Assembly: GCA_932294295.1 (NCBI GenBank)
Contig: OW028573.1
Span: 53,104,329-53,168,328, forward strand
Length of the DNA: 64,000 nt
Source: Alitta virens
Lineage: Eukaryota > Annelida > Polychaeta > Phyllodocida > Nereididae
Reading direction: 5' to 3'
Shown here: piece after piece, positions 21,441 through 32,344 of the stretch
Numbering within the stretch: position 1 is the first letter of the stretch
Layout of the letters: each line of letters opens with the position of its first letter
The notes under the pieces: model-generated
The model's database searches: none
The model's input: the letters and a program-made list of their open reading frames with translations, nothing else
Told to the model about the DNA's origin: nothing
Position numbers and translations under genes: made by a program

Positions 21441-21776
21441 GGTTCAGAAGTGCCGTAGTTGTTGGTTGTTCAGAAATGCCGTATTTGTTGTTTTTTTTGG
21501 TTTAATAAAGTTTTCATATTTCCTTAGGAAACAAAGTTGCAATTAACTTAAGTGTGGTGGTGTCAGGGTTACTAATATTTAGCAAAGAAGATTTTTTTGG
21601 TTCAGAAGTGCCGTAGTTGTTTCTTGTTCAGAAGTGCCTTACTTTTTTTTTTGTTCAGAAATGCCGTATTTTTTCTCTTGTTCAGAAGTGCCATAGTTGT
21701 TTCTTGTTCAGAAGTGCCTTACTTTTTTTTTTGTTCAGAAATGCCGTATTTTTTCTCTTGTTCAGAAGTGCCGTCG
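21441..21776. repeat. Tandem repeat between the convergent genes
   Basis: Monomers with core TTCAGAARTGCCGTA spaced 26-28 bp, about nine in all. From 21601 a higher-order 80-bp period is almost perfect for two copies. It contains the C-terminal codons of the minus-strand gene. A minus-strand AATAAA is at 21435-21440 and a plus-strand one at about 21503, so the block may carry 3' end signals for both genes. Confidence 0.88.
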
Positions 21777-22567
21777 AATGTGTCCGTGTCCATCATCAGG
21801 CACTCCGCAACGATGTAATCTCCCATCGCCCGGATTCTCCTTTCGTGGAGATCTGCTGGATGACGAGGAGGAGGAGGAGGAGCAGCAGCAGCCATTTGAT
21901 GAAAAGATGCCTGCAGGGCACCTGTTGAGCTCCTGGCCAATTCCATGAGTTTGTCCATTCTTCTTTGCTGATGGGGTTCCTCCTGGGGTTCCTGTCTACG
22001 TTTCTTGTAGGGGCCGCCCTTGGAACGCTTGGCAGGAGCTGGGGGGATATCCATGGAAATATCCGGGTCATCCGAAATCTCCAGGGGCCCGAATTCTTCT
22101 GCAGCACTGCTGCTGTTGTCTTTTGCAAGTCTTTTTGAAAGAACATTGCTCCCTTGCCGACTGGGAATTCTAGTGATATGGTCAACTAGAAATCCGAAGT
22201 TGGCACATATCCACTGTTCTTTCTCTGTGGGATTTCTCTTGGCAGTTCCGGATGGCCCCTGCCTCATAAGTTTTCCGGCACTAGTCCTGATGGATTCCAG
22301 CCAGGTCCTGAGTTGCAAACCGGTGCAGGAGACACTCAACTTGGCAGCCATTGCATTAAGGAGGGCCGTCTTCTTCCCGGAGTCCTTATAATCCGATAGG
22401 GTCCGGTCATAAAATATCGGGTGGTCCCGGTACCAATCCGCAACTTCCTGTTCATCCTGGTGTGGCAGGAAGAGCTTATCCTGCTTCTTCCGAGGCTCAT
22501 TTCCTCTACCTGAGAAAACAGGTGATGCAGGACCTGCAGAGCGAGCAGGTGAAGTGTCAGGAGAAGT

Positions 22568-22600
<33 letters not shown>

Positions 22601-22915
22601 ACGAAGACGCAAAAGAGGAGCAGCAGTGGACTTCTGGGACTCATCCGTGCTGGCAGCATCTGAGGATGACCTCGTGGCAATTTTTCGTCTCTTCTCAGGT
22701 CCCTTGGCAGGTACAGTCCGCTTGGCAGGTACAGTCCGCTTGGCAGGTGCAGACTTCTTCGCCATCTTCTCCTTCACAGGAAGAGCACTCTTCTTCTTTG
22801 ATGAAGCAGAAGATACTTCATCATCGCTGGCTTGAAGTGAAGAAAGCGATTTTTCTGTGTCCTCAGCAGGAACTGCAGTTGTCCTGGTCCTAGGTGCAGT
22901 AATCTTCATCGGCAT
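21719..22915 (-). CDS. MADF/Myb-SANT-like DNA-binding protein of Harbinger
   Basis: An intact 398-aa frame. Residues 1-150 are basic and low-complexity, including a short tandem of AKRTVP and an AP-repeat at about 106-116. Residues ~157-248 look like a MADF (Myb/SANT-like in Adf-1) domain: VADWYRDHPIFYDRTLSDYK, AAKLSVSCTGLQLRTWLESI, then the W/F-containing QWICANFGFLVDHI. A basic region with KRSKGGPYKKRRQEP (about 300) follows. Harbinger elements typically encode such a protein, which binds the subterminal DNA and helps bring the transposase to the nucleus. The start is the first ATG downstream of a TATA box. The last ~20 residues (GTSEQEKKYGISEQKKK) are read from the intergenic tandem repeat, so the C-terminus may vary among copies. 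Confidence 0.85.
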
Positions 22916-23000
22916 GATAAAAAATATTTTCTGGAGCGGTGTATTCTTCGTCTTCTCAATTTGGTAGCAAGATGCTGAATGATCTGATAGCCACTGGTCA

Positions 23001-23010
23001 ATCTTTATAT
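23001..23010 (-). promoter_or_regulatory. TATA box of the MADF gene
   Basis: The reverse strand reads AGTATATAAAGAT about 90 bases upstream of the ATG. It mirrors the arrangement on the transposase side. Confidence 0.65.
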
Positions 23011-23114
23011 ACTGCCTGGATAACGTACCCCGCTGTGATTACATAATAAACCCAGCTCATTGCGTCGCATTGGATCCACACAGGATGACACTGGGCAAAC
23101 ACGATTGCTTGCTA

Positions 23115-23345
23115 TGCAAGCCGGCGGGTTAACCGTGGAAGCCGCCGGGCTAACCGTCAAAGCCGGCGGGTTAACCGTCAAAGCCGGCGGGTTAACCGTA
23201 GAACCCCTCAACAAGCCGCCGGCTTTACTAAAGGGTGAATTTAGGGACGGTTAATTCGCGGGTTCTACGGGTCACCCGCCGGCTTCTACGGGTCACCCGC
23301 CAGCTTGTACGGGTCACCCGCCGGCTTCCACGGTTTTTTTTTTCA
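23115..23345 (+). repeat. Right (T2) subterminal array
   Basis: Units such as GCCGGCGGGTTAACCGTCAA and, further out, CTACGGGTCACCCGCCGGCT. Cores GGGTTAACC and GGGTCACCC are near-palindromic. About nine units in all. Confidence 0.85.
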
Positions 23346-23360
23346 CCCGTGAGATTTCTA

Positions 23361-23390
23361 CGGTTGTGCCATGCTTGCATGGCACAACCG
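23361..23390. repeat. 30-bp perfect hairpin in the T2 end
   Basis: Arms CGGTTGTGCCATGC and GCATGGCACAACCG with a 2-base centre (TT), centred 182 bases from the right tip. The outer arm repeats the CCGGTTGTGCC word of the terminal repeat itself. Equivalent hairpins occupy the same place in the related elements. Confidence 0.93.
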
Positions 23391-23499
23391 GCTACTGGGG
23401 CCGGGTTTCGCGGCTTGGCCAAGGGTCCCACGGGTGCTTGCCGGGTATCCCCGGGTATCCACGGGTGGCCGTATTGGGGCCGCCGGCTTGGATTTCCGC

Positions 23500-23557
23500 A
23501 ACTATTACGTAATACTACGGGTTCACTACGGCACAACCGGCCCGTGTGACAGGGGCT
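23500..23557 (-). repeat. Right terminal inverted repeat (58 bp)
   Basis: Perfect inverted copy of 19573-19630, ending GTGACAGGGGCT before TAA. Confidence 0.95.
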
Positions 23558-23560
23558 TAA

Positions 23561-26395
23561 GGCACATTAATAATTAAGTTGTTAGTTATTTATGGTGTGT
23601 GTTCTCATGTGGGTTGGTACTGCTAGGTTTGGTTTGCCAGAACTTACAGGATTTGCTGGGCAAGTAATGGAAACAAAATTTAACATGTGTGGATATTGCA
23701 TGTTAACAGAATATGTTATGATGAATTTAATGTCATGCCAACACACTCTTTGATTTTGTGGCTGGCAATTTGTAATCAGCACCTGATCTCATGTACTATG
23801 ACAGCAATGTTGCAGGACAAAATGCTTGGCGAGTTGGCACTAACTTTTTTGGGGAAGCTTTTAGTGATTGTATGGGTTTACATGGCTGAATATATGAGCT
23901 ATCTGTCAAAGATTCCAGAGTGCTTTTATTTTTACATGAGCAGGTTTAATTATTTCTTTCGAAAATACCATAATTTACGAACTCTTCCTTGGTTTCAGTA
24001 CTTCTACCTTTCCACAGACAATTTAGCAAAAATGGCTCCAACCCAGTGTCATGACAATGCTACTGACAATGCTACTGATGCACTAGAAATCTTACTACTG
24101 CAGTTGCCTTGTTTATTTGCTTAATTGGAGTCGTGACATTTCATCTATTTCGGTCTGTGCATCCACCATATTAGATAAAAGTCTGCCATTGCTTCTCACT
24201 GTAGCTCATTGCTTACATTATACTGTTTGACTAGTGTTTTGATTTACTGTAGATTTGAAGATTTGTTTTGTGGGTTTAAATTGATGGGGCATGTAAATTG
24301 ACTTTGGATGGCTGCTGGCAATGTCTGAAAGAACCATTTACTGCTTATTTTGGTGTAATATTTAGGCTAGTTCATTGGTGCCCCATCTATTGGGAGTGCA
24401 CTTTTGATTGCCTGTTATTATGCTATGGGGCACATTAGACAGTTTTGTGTTGTTGTTCATTGGCTCATTGCAGTAAATTCTGTAATAGCATTATGCTAAG
24501 GTAGTTATTTGTCAGGAGTCAACAAGCTGCTGCCATGTTGTCTCAGTGGACCGTTATTGATTGACATTCTTCTGGCTCTGTATCCAGGGCCTGCTAAAGG
24601 CTTTTACTGCTACAAGAAGAGAATATACCGTCCTTGCAGGATGTTTGTTTCCTTCATATATTTGTTTGGTCAATGTTTACATGTTTATAAAGCGTTATAT
24701 GATACTTTTTACTCACTGGTGCATATAAATAGTAATGCAATTTGTAAATGACAAAGCGCCAGAGGCAAATGAACAGGGATATGTTTTGTGTTTTGCTTGT
24801 TGCATATGGGTTACAAAATGTAACTAACGTAAATGCTACTAAAAGCAATTAAACTTGTAGTAAAACTGTGTAGACTGGGTTTTTGTCTCTCATCACATAA
24901 CAACAAAGCCGAATCCTTTAAAATTTGTGATAACGTCTTAGGATAGGATATAACTATATTCACTGCAACAAAACTTGCAATACATACTTGCTGCGGCTGC
25001 AGAAAAACATTAGGGAACAATGGATTTGATTTACTCTTTAAGCATTACATTTTTGGGGCTTTTTGAAGCATACATTTTTAGGGCTTTTTGAAGCATAATG
25101 TTGTGCACGTTCAAGCCACAAACAAAGCAATACATGTATACCTTACTCTCTAACGGTTGTGCTGTCATGACTGAAAAACGGCACTCGCTGATAAGCAATG
25201 GTAAAAACAGTTGTTTGGTCATCTGCCTTTGATATTGGAGCTGATGTTGTTTTCCCCTTGTGGGTGCTTTTATCCACTTCCTGTCTAGTGGCTGTACAGC
25301 ATATGCATTGTATATTTATGCCCAGAAAAAAGCTATATCTATTCATTCAAAAATGAACAAATGGTATTTGTTTGTGTTTTTTTTTTCATCTGAATTAATT
25401 ATTTATCCTGCAATTATAAAGTTGATATGACATGTGGACACGACTAAAACTGCGTATAGAAGCTTAACAAATTAGTGAGCTTTCTGCAGATAGAGAAAAA
25501 AAAAAGAAGAACATTTTGAGTATTTGAAAACAATTACTTTAATATTTGAACCACTCACCAGTGCAATTTAGCATAAGGTACACCGTTGTACAAATCCTCA
25601 TGTACAACAGTTAGCCAGTAATGCTGCCCTTGGATTGAAGTAGCATCGCAAGTCTCACGCTAGAAATCATGAATTCAGCTTATTTACAAACGAGTATTTT
25701 ATATTTGTTAACTTTGTCAGTTTTTATCCGATTTTTAATCAAACATTTTCTGAAAGCTACGGTCGTCTATCTTGATATGTGATATCAATCAATTATATTA
25801 ATTGTAGACGGAGCGCTACTTTTCCTGTGATTCTTAATGGGAAGTAGAATAGCTGAGATTTTTACTGACACGTGTATCGGGTTCAAAACAATCACACAAT
25901 GGTTACATTGTGAGACATCAGATATGTACAACCTCAAATGTTGTACATTGACATTTGAAGGTGTATATATCTTCATGTCTCACATGTTACTATTGTATAA
26001 TTTTATTGTTTATATTATGACAATATTTAAGTAAAACCGTGGTGCCAAACAAGAATATGACAATAAAAGTATTAAAAGTGACATTGAAGTCGTATTGGAA
26101 AGCCAAATAAACGGCACCAGTGCCACTGTAACTGAAAGAGTTAGATATATCAAATGGTCGAAAACTTTTCCTCCTATGACAATCGTGGAGAGCATTACAT
26201 GCAGATAAACAATGGAGATATCTATTTATGGTATTTATTTGTTGTAAAATTGAAACTAAACCGATTGATATTACTTGAGTTTATTTCATTGAGAAATCTC
26301 AAATACTTGTAGGCTGCTAATTATCAAACTAATCCAGTAATTTGTAAAACAATATTTCGGAACGTTGTAGGATAAATTCTATCGAGAAGAGGTCC
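23561..26395. other. Noncoding stretch with an old repeat
   Basis: No coding exon recognised. 23690-24545 matches, in order but with gaps, pieces of 14570-17090 (cores AATCAGCACCTGAT, TTGCCTAATTGGAGTC-like and GCATTA-GCT-AAGGTAG). This indicates a second copy of a long diverged repeat. Confidence 0.5.
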
Positions 26396-26398
26396 TAA

Positions 26399-27200
26399 AG
26401 GGTCGTTTACACTGTCATGTATAAGACCTACGTATGACCACATGTAAAAAATTGGCTATACGTGCTCACCCATGGCTTTGTTAATCACGTATAAATTCTT
26501 TCTAGGAGCGTATGTGAGGCAGTCATAGATTGTTCGCTGGACATCCATCAAAAGCTCGCCGAACGTTCGTCACCAAGCATCCATGAGGCATCCGGCAGGC
26601 ACTCTTAGGCACTCATAGATCGCTGCAAGTGGTTTAAGGATGGGCAAGGATGGGCCCGGAAGACGATGGGAGGGTGACGAACATCCACGGATCATTTTAC
26701 AAGCATTCTACGAGTGGATGCAAGTGGATGGCGAGTGTATATGGATGGACAATGGCTATGTATGGCTACGTATGGCTGCATATAGCTACGTATGTAGAAC
26801 GTACGTAGAACGCCCGCAGAGTGAATCGCGAGCGAGTTATGTAACTAATGTAAGCAATTCAATCGTAGAACGTCCACCAAGCTTTTTAACATGTTTAAAA
26901 ATTTTACGTGGCCATACGCAGCCATACGTAGCCACTATCCATCCGTATATACTTGCCACCCACTCGTAGAATATTCGTGAAACAATCAGCGGACGTCTGT
27001 TGCCCGCCGTCGTCTTCCGTGCGAGCTATCTACGAGTGCCTCACAGATGTGATGCCTCAAGGATGCTTGACGATGGACGTTTGGCGAGGGTTTGACAGAC
27101 GTTTGGCAAGCATTTGACGCCCCTTAAATAGGCTCAGTCTATGGCTCGAATATATATAAACACAGCTGCAATGAAAATTTCTGGTAAATCTTGATGCCTA
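26399..27200 (+). mobile_element. End of a second, unrelated TIR transposon (remnant)
   Basis: Starts after TAA (26396-26398) with AGGGTCGTTTACACTGTC, a Harbinger-like tip. It is followed by repeated words in both orientations: TATGGCTACGTATGGCTGC at about 26758 and GCCATACGCAGCCATACGTA at about 26911. These could be subterminal sites. A TATATATAAACACAGCTGC box near 27150 resembles an element promoter. No matching right tip and no transposase were found in the window, so this is a left-end remnant. Confidence 0.5.
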
Positions 27201-28344
27201 ATAAACGTTTGAGTCATCATCCATCATCTGGCATTAAACATGTTGACCATTGTTCTGAGAGTCTCTGCATTATAAACATTTGTATACCATATCTTTGATC
27301 TTGTATATTTTTACATACATGTATATACGTTCCTTTTAATTACCTATGTGTTAGATCATTTGTTATGGATAATGCTGTATGATGTATATATATAGATATA
27401 ACAAGATTGAACATCACATTGAAAACTGTACATTATTATATTGCTATTGTATTGTAACAAATCTTTATCGTAGCTGGAACCTAGTTTTATTTACTACTTT
27501 TCTATTATTCTTTAATTGTTATTGTATGTAATTTACTTTGCATTTTCCGTTTACATTGTGACACATATGTCATGAATGACATGAAGCTGTCAAATAAAAA
27601 ATATATATATAATGAAAACGTTTTGTGCAAGAATTAATAGTGAAAGACCACAGCTACAGTTTGATCATGGAGTCATAAGCACTGCTCCGGTAGGTGTTTA
27701 AATTTAACAAATTAGTCCACCTTAGTCAATTTACTGTAGAGGTAACATGCATTTATTTCCATTATATATATAGAATAAACATTTTTTTTTAATAAAACGT
27801 ATTTCCTAAACTTTAAATGCTTCACTAACACCACAAAAACAATGTAGTTTTAAAAACAAAAGTTAGTCATTAATCAGATTACTAGCAATCCCTCTGTATG
27901 AAAAACAAATTCAGAATTCGTTTTTAATTGTAGAAAAAAATGCTGCTCATGTCATGTCAGCGTTAATGTTGTCAAGTTATTATTGGCACAATTTTTAGTG
28001 TTTTTGTCTTATTGAAATCTGCAGTTGGCTAACCACTCCCATTGTTCTACCTGAATCATCGTGTATGGAACATGCACACTAATTGGTCTTGGCATCAACA
28101 AACTAATGATGTGTTATTCAGCACGATTTTATGAACTTCGATCATTAGTTTAAGTAATATGAAACTGGGTGGATGGAACTGTCTGGTCTGATTAATCTTA
28201 TTAACCGTACAAATGCCTAGGCTAAATGATGAAGCACCATAAAATTCTGCAATTTCACAGATGGCACGCAATACTTACCTCAGCATAGAAAACCTAACTG
28301 TGTATGTTGTCATTAAAAGAGAATTGGACCTCATGCCATCAGTT
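27201..28344. other. Noncoding stretch
   Basis: AT-rich; no gene or clear repeat recognised. Confidence 0.5.
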
Positions 28345-28795
28345 CTGTAGTAGTAGTAGTTGTAGTAGTAGTAGTAGTTGTTGTAGTAATAGTATTAGTA
28401 GTTGTAGTAGTGCTGTAGTAAAAGTAGCAGCAGTAGTAGTAGCAGTAGTAGTAGTGATGTAGTAATAAAAGCAGCAGCAGTAGTAGTAGTAGTAGTACTG
28501 TAGTAATAGTAGCAGTAGTAGTAGTAGTACTGTAGTAATAGTAGCAGTAGTAGTAGTAGTACTGTAGTAATAGTAGCAGCAGTAGTAGTAGTGCTGTAGT
28601 AATAGTAGCAGCAGCAGTAGTAGCAGTAGTAGTAGTGATGTAGTAATAAAAGCAGCAGCAGTAGTAGTAGTAGTACTGTAGTAATAGTAGCAGTAGTAGT
28701 AGTAGTACTGTAGTAATAGTAGCAGCAGTAGTAGTAGTGCTGTAGTAATAGTAGCAGCAGTAGTAGTAATAGCAGTAGTTGTAGTAGTAGTAGGT
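28345..28795. repeat. Interrupted (GTA)n minisatellite
   Basis: Triplet repeat GTA/GCA/GTT, about 450 bp. A ~33-bp sub-unit (ACTGTAGTAATAGTAGCAG plus GTA repeats) recurs. The distinctive block GTGATGTAGTAATAAAAGC occurs at 28454 and 28635, giving a higher-order period of about 181 bp. The long Tyr/Thr/Leu frame on the minus strand is an artefact of this repeat. Confidence 0.9.
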
Positions 28796-28848
28796 TGAAC
28801 TTATTGACGTGTTAACCACCAAGGGGTCATTTACGTCAGGATTGCTAA

Positions 28849-28910
28849 AGCCCTATTCCCACATAGCCGGATTTGCCGTAGTGAACCCGTAGTATGATGT
28901 AACGGTTACG
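28849..28910 (+). repeat. T2-type terminal repeat, left
   Basis: Aligns with the complete element's tip through GCCGG-TTTGCCGTAGTGAACC. It then runs CGTAGTATGATGTAACGGTT, which is the sister-family form. Confidence 0.8.
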
Positions 28911-29269
28911 TAACACGCTTCTCGGGCCCAATCCGTACTAAACCCTACGACTACTCCTCGCTGTCGGGCGATACCCGGCAGGTAACTCCTGGGACCCGTG
29001 GCCAATCCGGGAGTTTTGGAGCCGGCAGCCGAGTATGCCGCGCTGCATGGCACACCCGTCGGATTCGCACAGATTTTCAAAAATCCGTCATGAATCTGTC
29101 GAACTCGGTGAGTCACCGGTCGAACCCGCCAGCTTACCCGTTGAAGTCGATGGATTAATTGTTGCTAATTTCACTCGTATTACACCCGGCGGGTTGTTCA
29201 GGGGTGCGAGGAGTAACCCGGCGGGTACCAGGAGTGACTCGGCGGGTAACTCGGCGGGTAACTCGCCAA

Positions 29270-29365
29270 ATAATTATGAATTATAGTAGAGTTCATACTT
29301 ATTCCACACAGATTTTCAGATTGAAAATAGACCAAATATTCGTCTGAGAAGGCAGGTAGTCTGGC
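29270..29365 (-). repeat. Partial 149-bp unit
   Basis: Minus-strand copy containing AAAATAGACCAAATATTCGTC and CTGAGAAGGCAGGTAG, next to the left T2 array. Confidence 0.75.
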
Positions 29366-29477
29366 GGCGGCAAGGTGGTGTGGTCAATATTTTTGACCAT
29401 GATATATACATTGTTTGGATGAGCTTTATTGCAATTCATTTCTACTCATTCTGCCAACTGCCATGACTGTTATGTCA

Positions 29478-29760
29478 ATTGCTATTAGCATTTTGAATGA
29501 TACAAAGAATGGGTGTAGAGAATACAGCAAATGCTCAATACATGTGTCAATTGCCTAATTGCCTAAATTGGGGTTATTTGACCTGTCATTTCATGGTTTG
29601 TTCAAAGATGACACAGTAATTGCTATTAGCATTTTGAATGATACAAAGAATGGGTGTAGAGAATACAGCAAATGCTCAAAACATGTGTCAATTGCCTAAT
29701 TGTCAAATTGGGGTTCTTTTACCTGTCATTTCATGGTTTGTTCAAAGATGACACAGTAAT
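29478..29760 (+). repeat. 141-bp tandem duplication
   Basis: Two copies starting ATTGCTATTAGCATTTTGAA at 29478 and 29619, nearly identical, in the body of the left half-element. Confidence 0.92.
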
Positions 29761-30417
29761 ATGACATTGTCTTGATTGTTATTCACAATTACAAAAAGAT
29801 GTAATTGCTTTCATTAATTAAAAGCAATGTATTTTATTGTAATTACCAGGCAATGATTATATTTGTATATTGGTATTTTTTTTTTATACATGTGAACATT
29901 CTTATCTTTTTGTGTTAATTTGAATCTTATTGTGATATTATGGTCAGTATTTGTGTATATTTTTGTAAAATTTAAATCTAATATTAATATTGTAATTAGT
30001 ATTTGTGATTTGATCTGTGATTTTATTTGCTATCTTTAATGTACTTATATATATTATTTCGCCTTAATACTGAATGTTTAAGAGCAGGACTCTGTCCAGA
30101 AAACATCAAATTGTGGCAACTGGGACCTTGAACGTTAAGCCGTATATTATGTATAAAATAATGAGAACTTGTATATCATAATTTTGTAGATGTAGTTTAA
30201 GATAGACGTAGTGAGTAGATATGTGACATATGTATCTTTTCTGACATGAAAAAGTGTCAATAAAAGCTATATATATATTATAAATGAATGGCAGTATAAA
30301 GAAGGTGATACACTTTGCAAAATTCTTGAAAGAATATGCAGATAGATAGATAGATGATAGTTTATTCTTATTCTTCATATTCTTCTTATATAAAAATATA
30401 CTGCTGGGGGTTGTATA

Positions 30418-30735
30418 TACTTTTTAAAAGGCTGCTGCTCCCCTAATATTAGTTCGATTTTCTTCATATAAAAATTGAATTGTAGTATAGTTCATACTTA
30501 TTCCACACGTTATTTCAGATCGAAAATAGACCAAATATATAAGCGAGATATTCGTCTGAGAAGGCAGTTGTCTGGCGGCGGCTGCTGCTACCTTAATATT
30601 AGTCTGATTTTTCGTCAAATAAAATTGAATTGTAATTGAGTTCATACTTATTCCACACGTCCTTTTAGATCGAAAATAGACCAAATATTAGGCGAGATAT
30701 TCGTCTGAGAATGCAGGTAGGCTGGCGGCGGCCTA
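30418..30735 (-). repeat. TATA-like box and two 149-bp units
   Basis: On the minus strand two units are followed by CTGCTGCTCCCCTAATATTA. At the edge, GTTGTATATACTTTTTAAAA (plus strand, about 30410-30428) is the recurrent TATA-like box. This set has the same position relative to the arrays as the transposase promoter in the complete element. Confidence 0.8.
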
Positions 30736-30738
30736 TCA

Positions 30739-31090
30739 TTCGACGGGTGACTCTACGGGTGACTCGCCAACTTTTCCGGCGCTGTCGTAGCTACCTTGAA
30801 TAACCCGGCGAGTCTATCGTACAACCCTGCGAGTCACTCCTACAACTCGGCGAGTCACTCCTACAACTCGGCAAGTCACCCGCCGCGTCAACCGAGTCAC
30901 CTGCCGAGTCACCCACCGAGTCACCCGCCGAGTCACCCATAGAACCCTTTTTGGCGGCGTGTTCTATGGGTGACTCGGCGGGTTCTACGGGTCACTCGGC
31001 GAGTTCTACGGGTCACTAGAAGTAAGCCGACGGGTAGTAGGAGTAACTTGACGGCTTCCAGGAGTAATCCGCAGACTTCCATGGGTGACT
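30739..31090. repeat. Head-to-head T1 subterminal arrays
   Basis: Left part: units such as CTACAACTCGGCGAGTCACT. Right part: GGTGACTCGGCGGGTTCTAC. They meet in an inverted arrangement at about 30945-30965. The T1 word CCCTTTTTGGCGGC is the last trace of the lost tips. Confidence 0.85.
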
Positions 31091-31099
31091 CGCCGACTG

Positions 31100-32300
31100 C
31101 TACCAGCGTCCGATTTTCGTTAAACAAAGATTGAATTGCAGTATAGTTTATACTGATTCCATACGTGTTTTCGGATCGAAAATATACCAAATATTAAGCG
31201 AGTTATTCGTCTGAGAAGGTAGCTAGGTTGGCGGAGGCAAACAGTGGTGCTCTCGCAGACGTCCGTGCCGGGACTGGCTGCTGCTCCCCTAATATTATTC
31301 TAATATTGATATTGTAATTAGTATTTGTGATTTGATCTGTGATTTTATTTGCTATCTTTATGTACTTATATAGACCAAATATTAAGCTAGATATTCTATA
31401 TTATATAATAAGCAATAAAGACTGAATTATTCAGGGAAATGTGTAGAATTTATATGATAGTTAAGGTGGGGAAAATTAATGGAATATACTAGGCACAAAC
31501 AAGAATATTCTTGTTAATAAAGTTAGTAATACCTCATAGAGTATAAATATGTAGATATGTAGATAAACAGATAGTTATAAGATCTACACCTTATAATATG
31601 TAACTATCAATAATTCATTGATTCGTAATCAATAACAAATGAAAATAAAACAATGTTTGTTGCCTTGTTGCCAATAAAATTCTGACTTGATAAAGATGTC
31701 TATGGAGCTATAACAACTATCTATAGATAGATATATACTCTAGTTTAGAGTAATCATTTTAGATATTTATTTCATTTTATATAAATTATCAATATTTCGT
31801 TCTTGTTGTTGTTTCTGAATATAATCCAACTGGAATTAAAATTGATATTGCATGTTCCATCCATGATCAAAACAATCTCCCTCTTTAATATGCATAATAA
31901 ACAGGAATCAGTTGAAATTCAGAATTTCAATTAATGCTTGTGATCAATGATGAAAAAGCATGACTTACCCCATTCTTTGTATTATTCAAAATGCTAATAG
32001 CAATTGACATAATGGTCAATTCAGAATTTCAATTCATGCTTGTGATCAATGATTTCAATTCATGCTTGTGATCAATGATGAAAAAGCATGATTTACCCCA
32101 TTCTTTGTATTATTCAAAATGCTAATAGCAATTGACATAACGGTCAAGGCAGATTGCTATTACATATATAGGTTAATTGACTTTACAAAACCAAAGGAAA
32201 AGTCCTTCCCATTGGCCATTTGGCAGAATGAGTAGAAATTAATTGCAATAAAGCTCATCCAAACAATGTATATATCCTGGTCAAAAATATTGACCACACC
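31100..32300 (-). repeat. Element body, inverted copy of 35985-37010
   Basis: Extended near-identity with the reverse complement of 35985-37010. This includes AGACGTCCGTGCCGGGACTG, CAAGAATATTCTTGTTAATA and ATGCATAATAAACAGGAATC. An internal short duplication at about 32015-32090 (TTTCAATTCATGCTTGTGAT) is specific to this copy. Confidence 0.88.
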
Positions 32301-32344
32301 ATTCAAGTCATGACCATACACAGAGCACCTTGCCACCGCCAGAG

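Larger units (their letters stand above)
19573..23557 (+). mobile_element. Complete PIF/Harbinger DNA transposon (3985 bp)
   Basis: Flanked by TAA at 19570-19572 and 23558-23560, the 3-bp target duplication typical of PIF/Harbinger. The first 58 bases and last 58 bases are perfect inverted repeats beginning AGCCCCTGTCACACGGGCC. Inside are a TATA box and DDE transposase on the + strand, a tandem repeat block, a convergent MADF-domain gene with its own TATA box on the - strand, and subterminal arrays at both ends. The ends differ: the left (T1) continues into TTTGGCGACAG and CAAAAAGGGG, while the right (T2) carries GGGTATCC units and a 30-bp hairpin. Transposase plus a Myb/MADF partner is the normal Harbinger gene set. 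The only obvious damage is one TGA in the transposase. Confidence 0.95.

Noticed and set aside
22462..22893. Plus-strand frames opposite the MADF gene
   Set aside because: Shadows of the minus-strand gene. The minus frame has the domain, TATA box and start codon; the plus frames have none.
28331..28822. 163-codon minus-strand frame rich in Tyr, Thr and Leu
   Set aside because: It is the translation of the interrupted GTA repeat; no non-repeat sequence is encoded.
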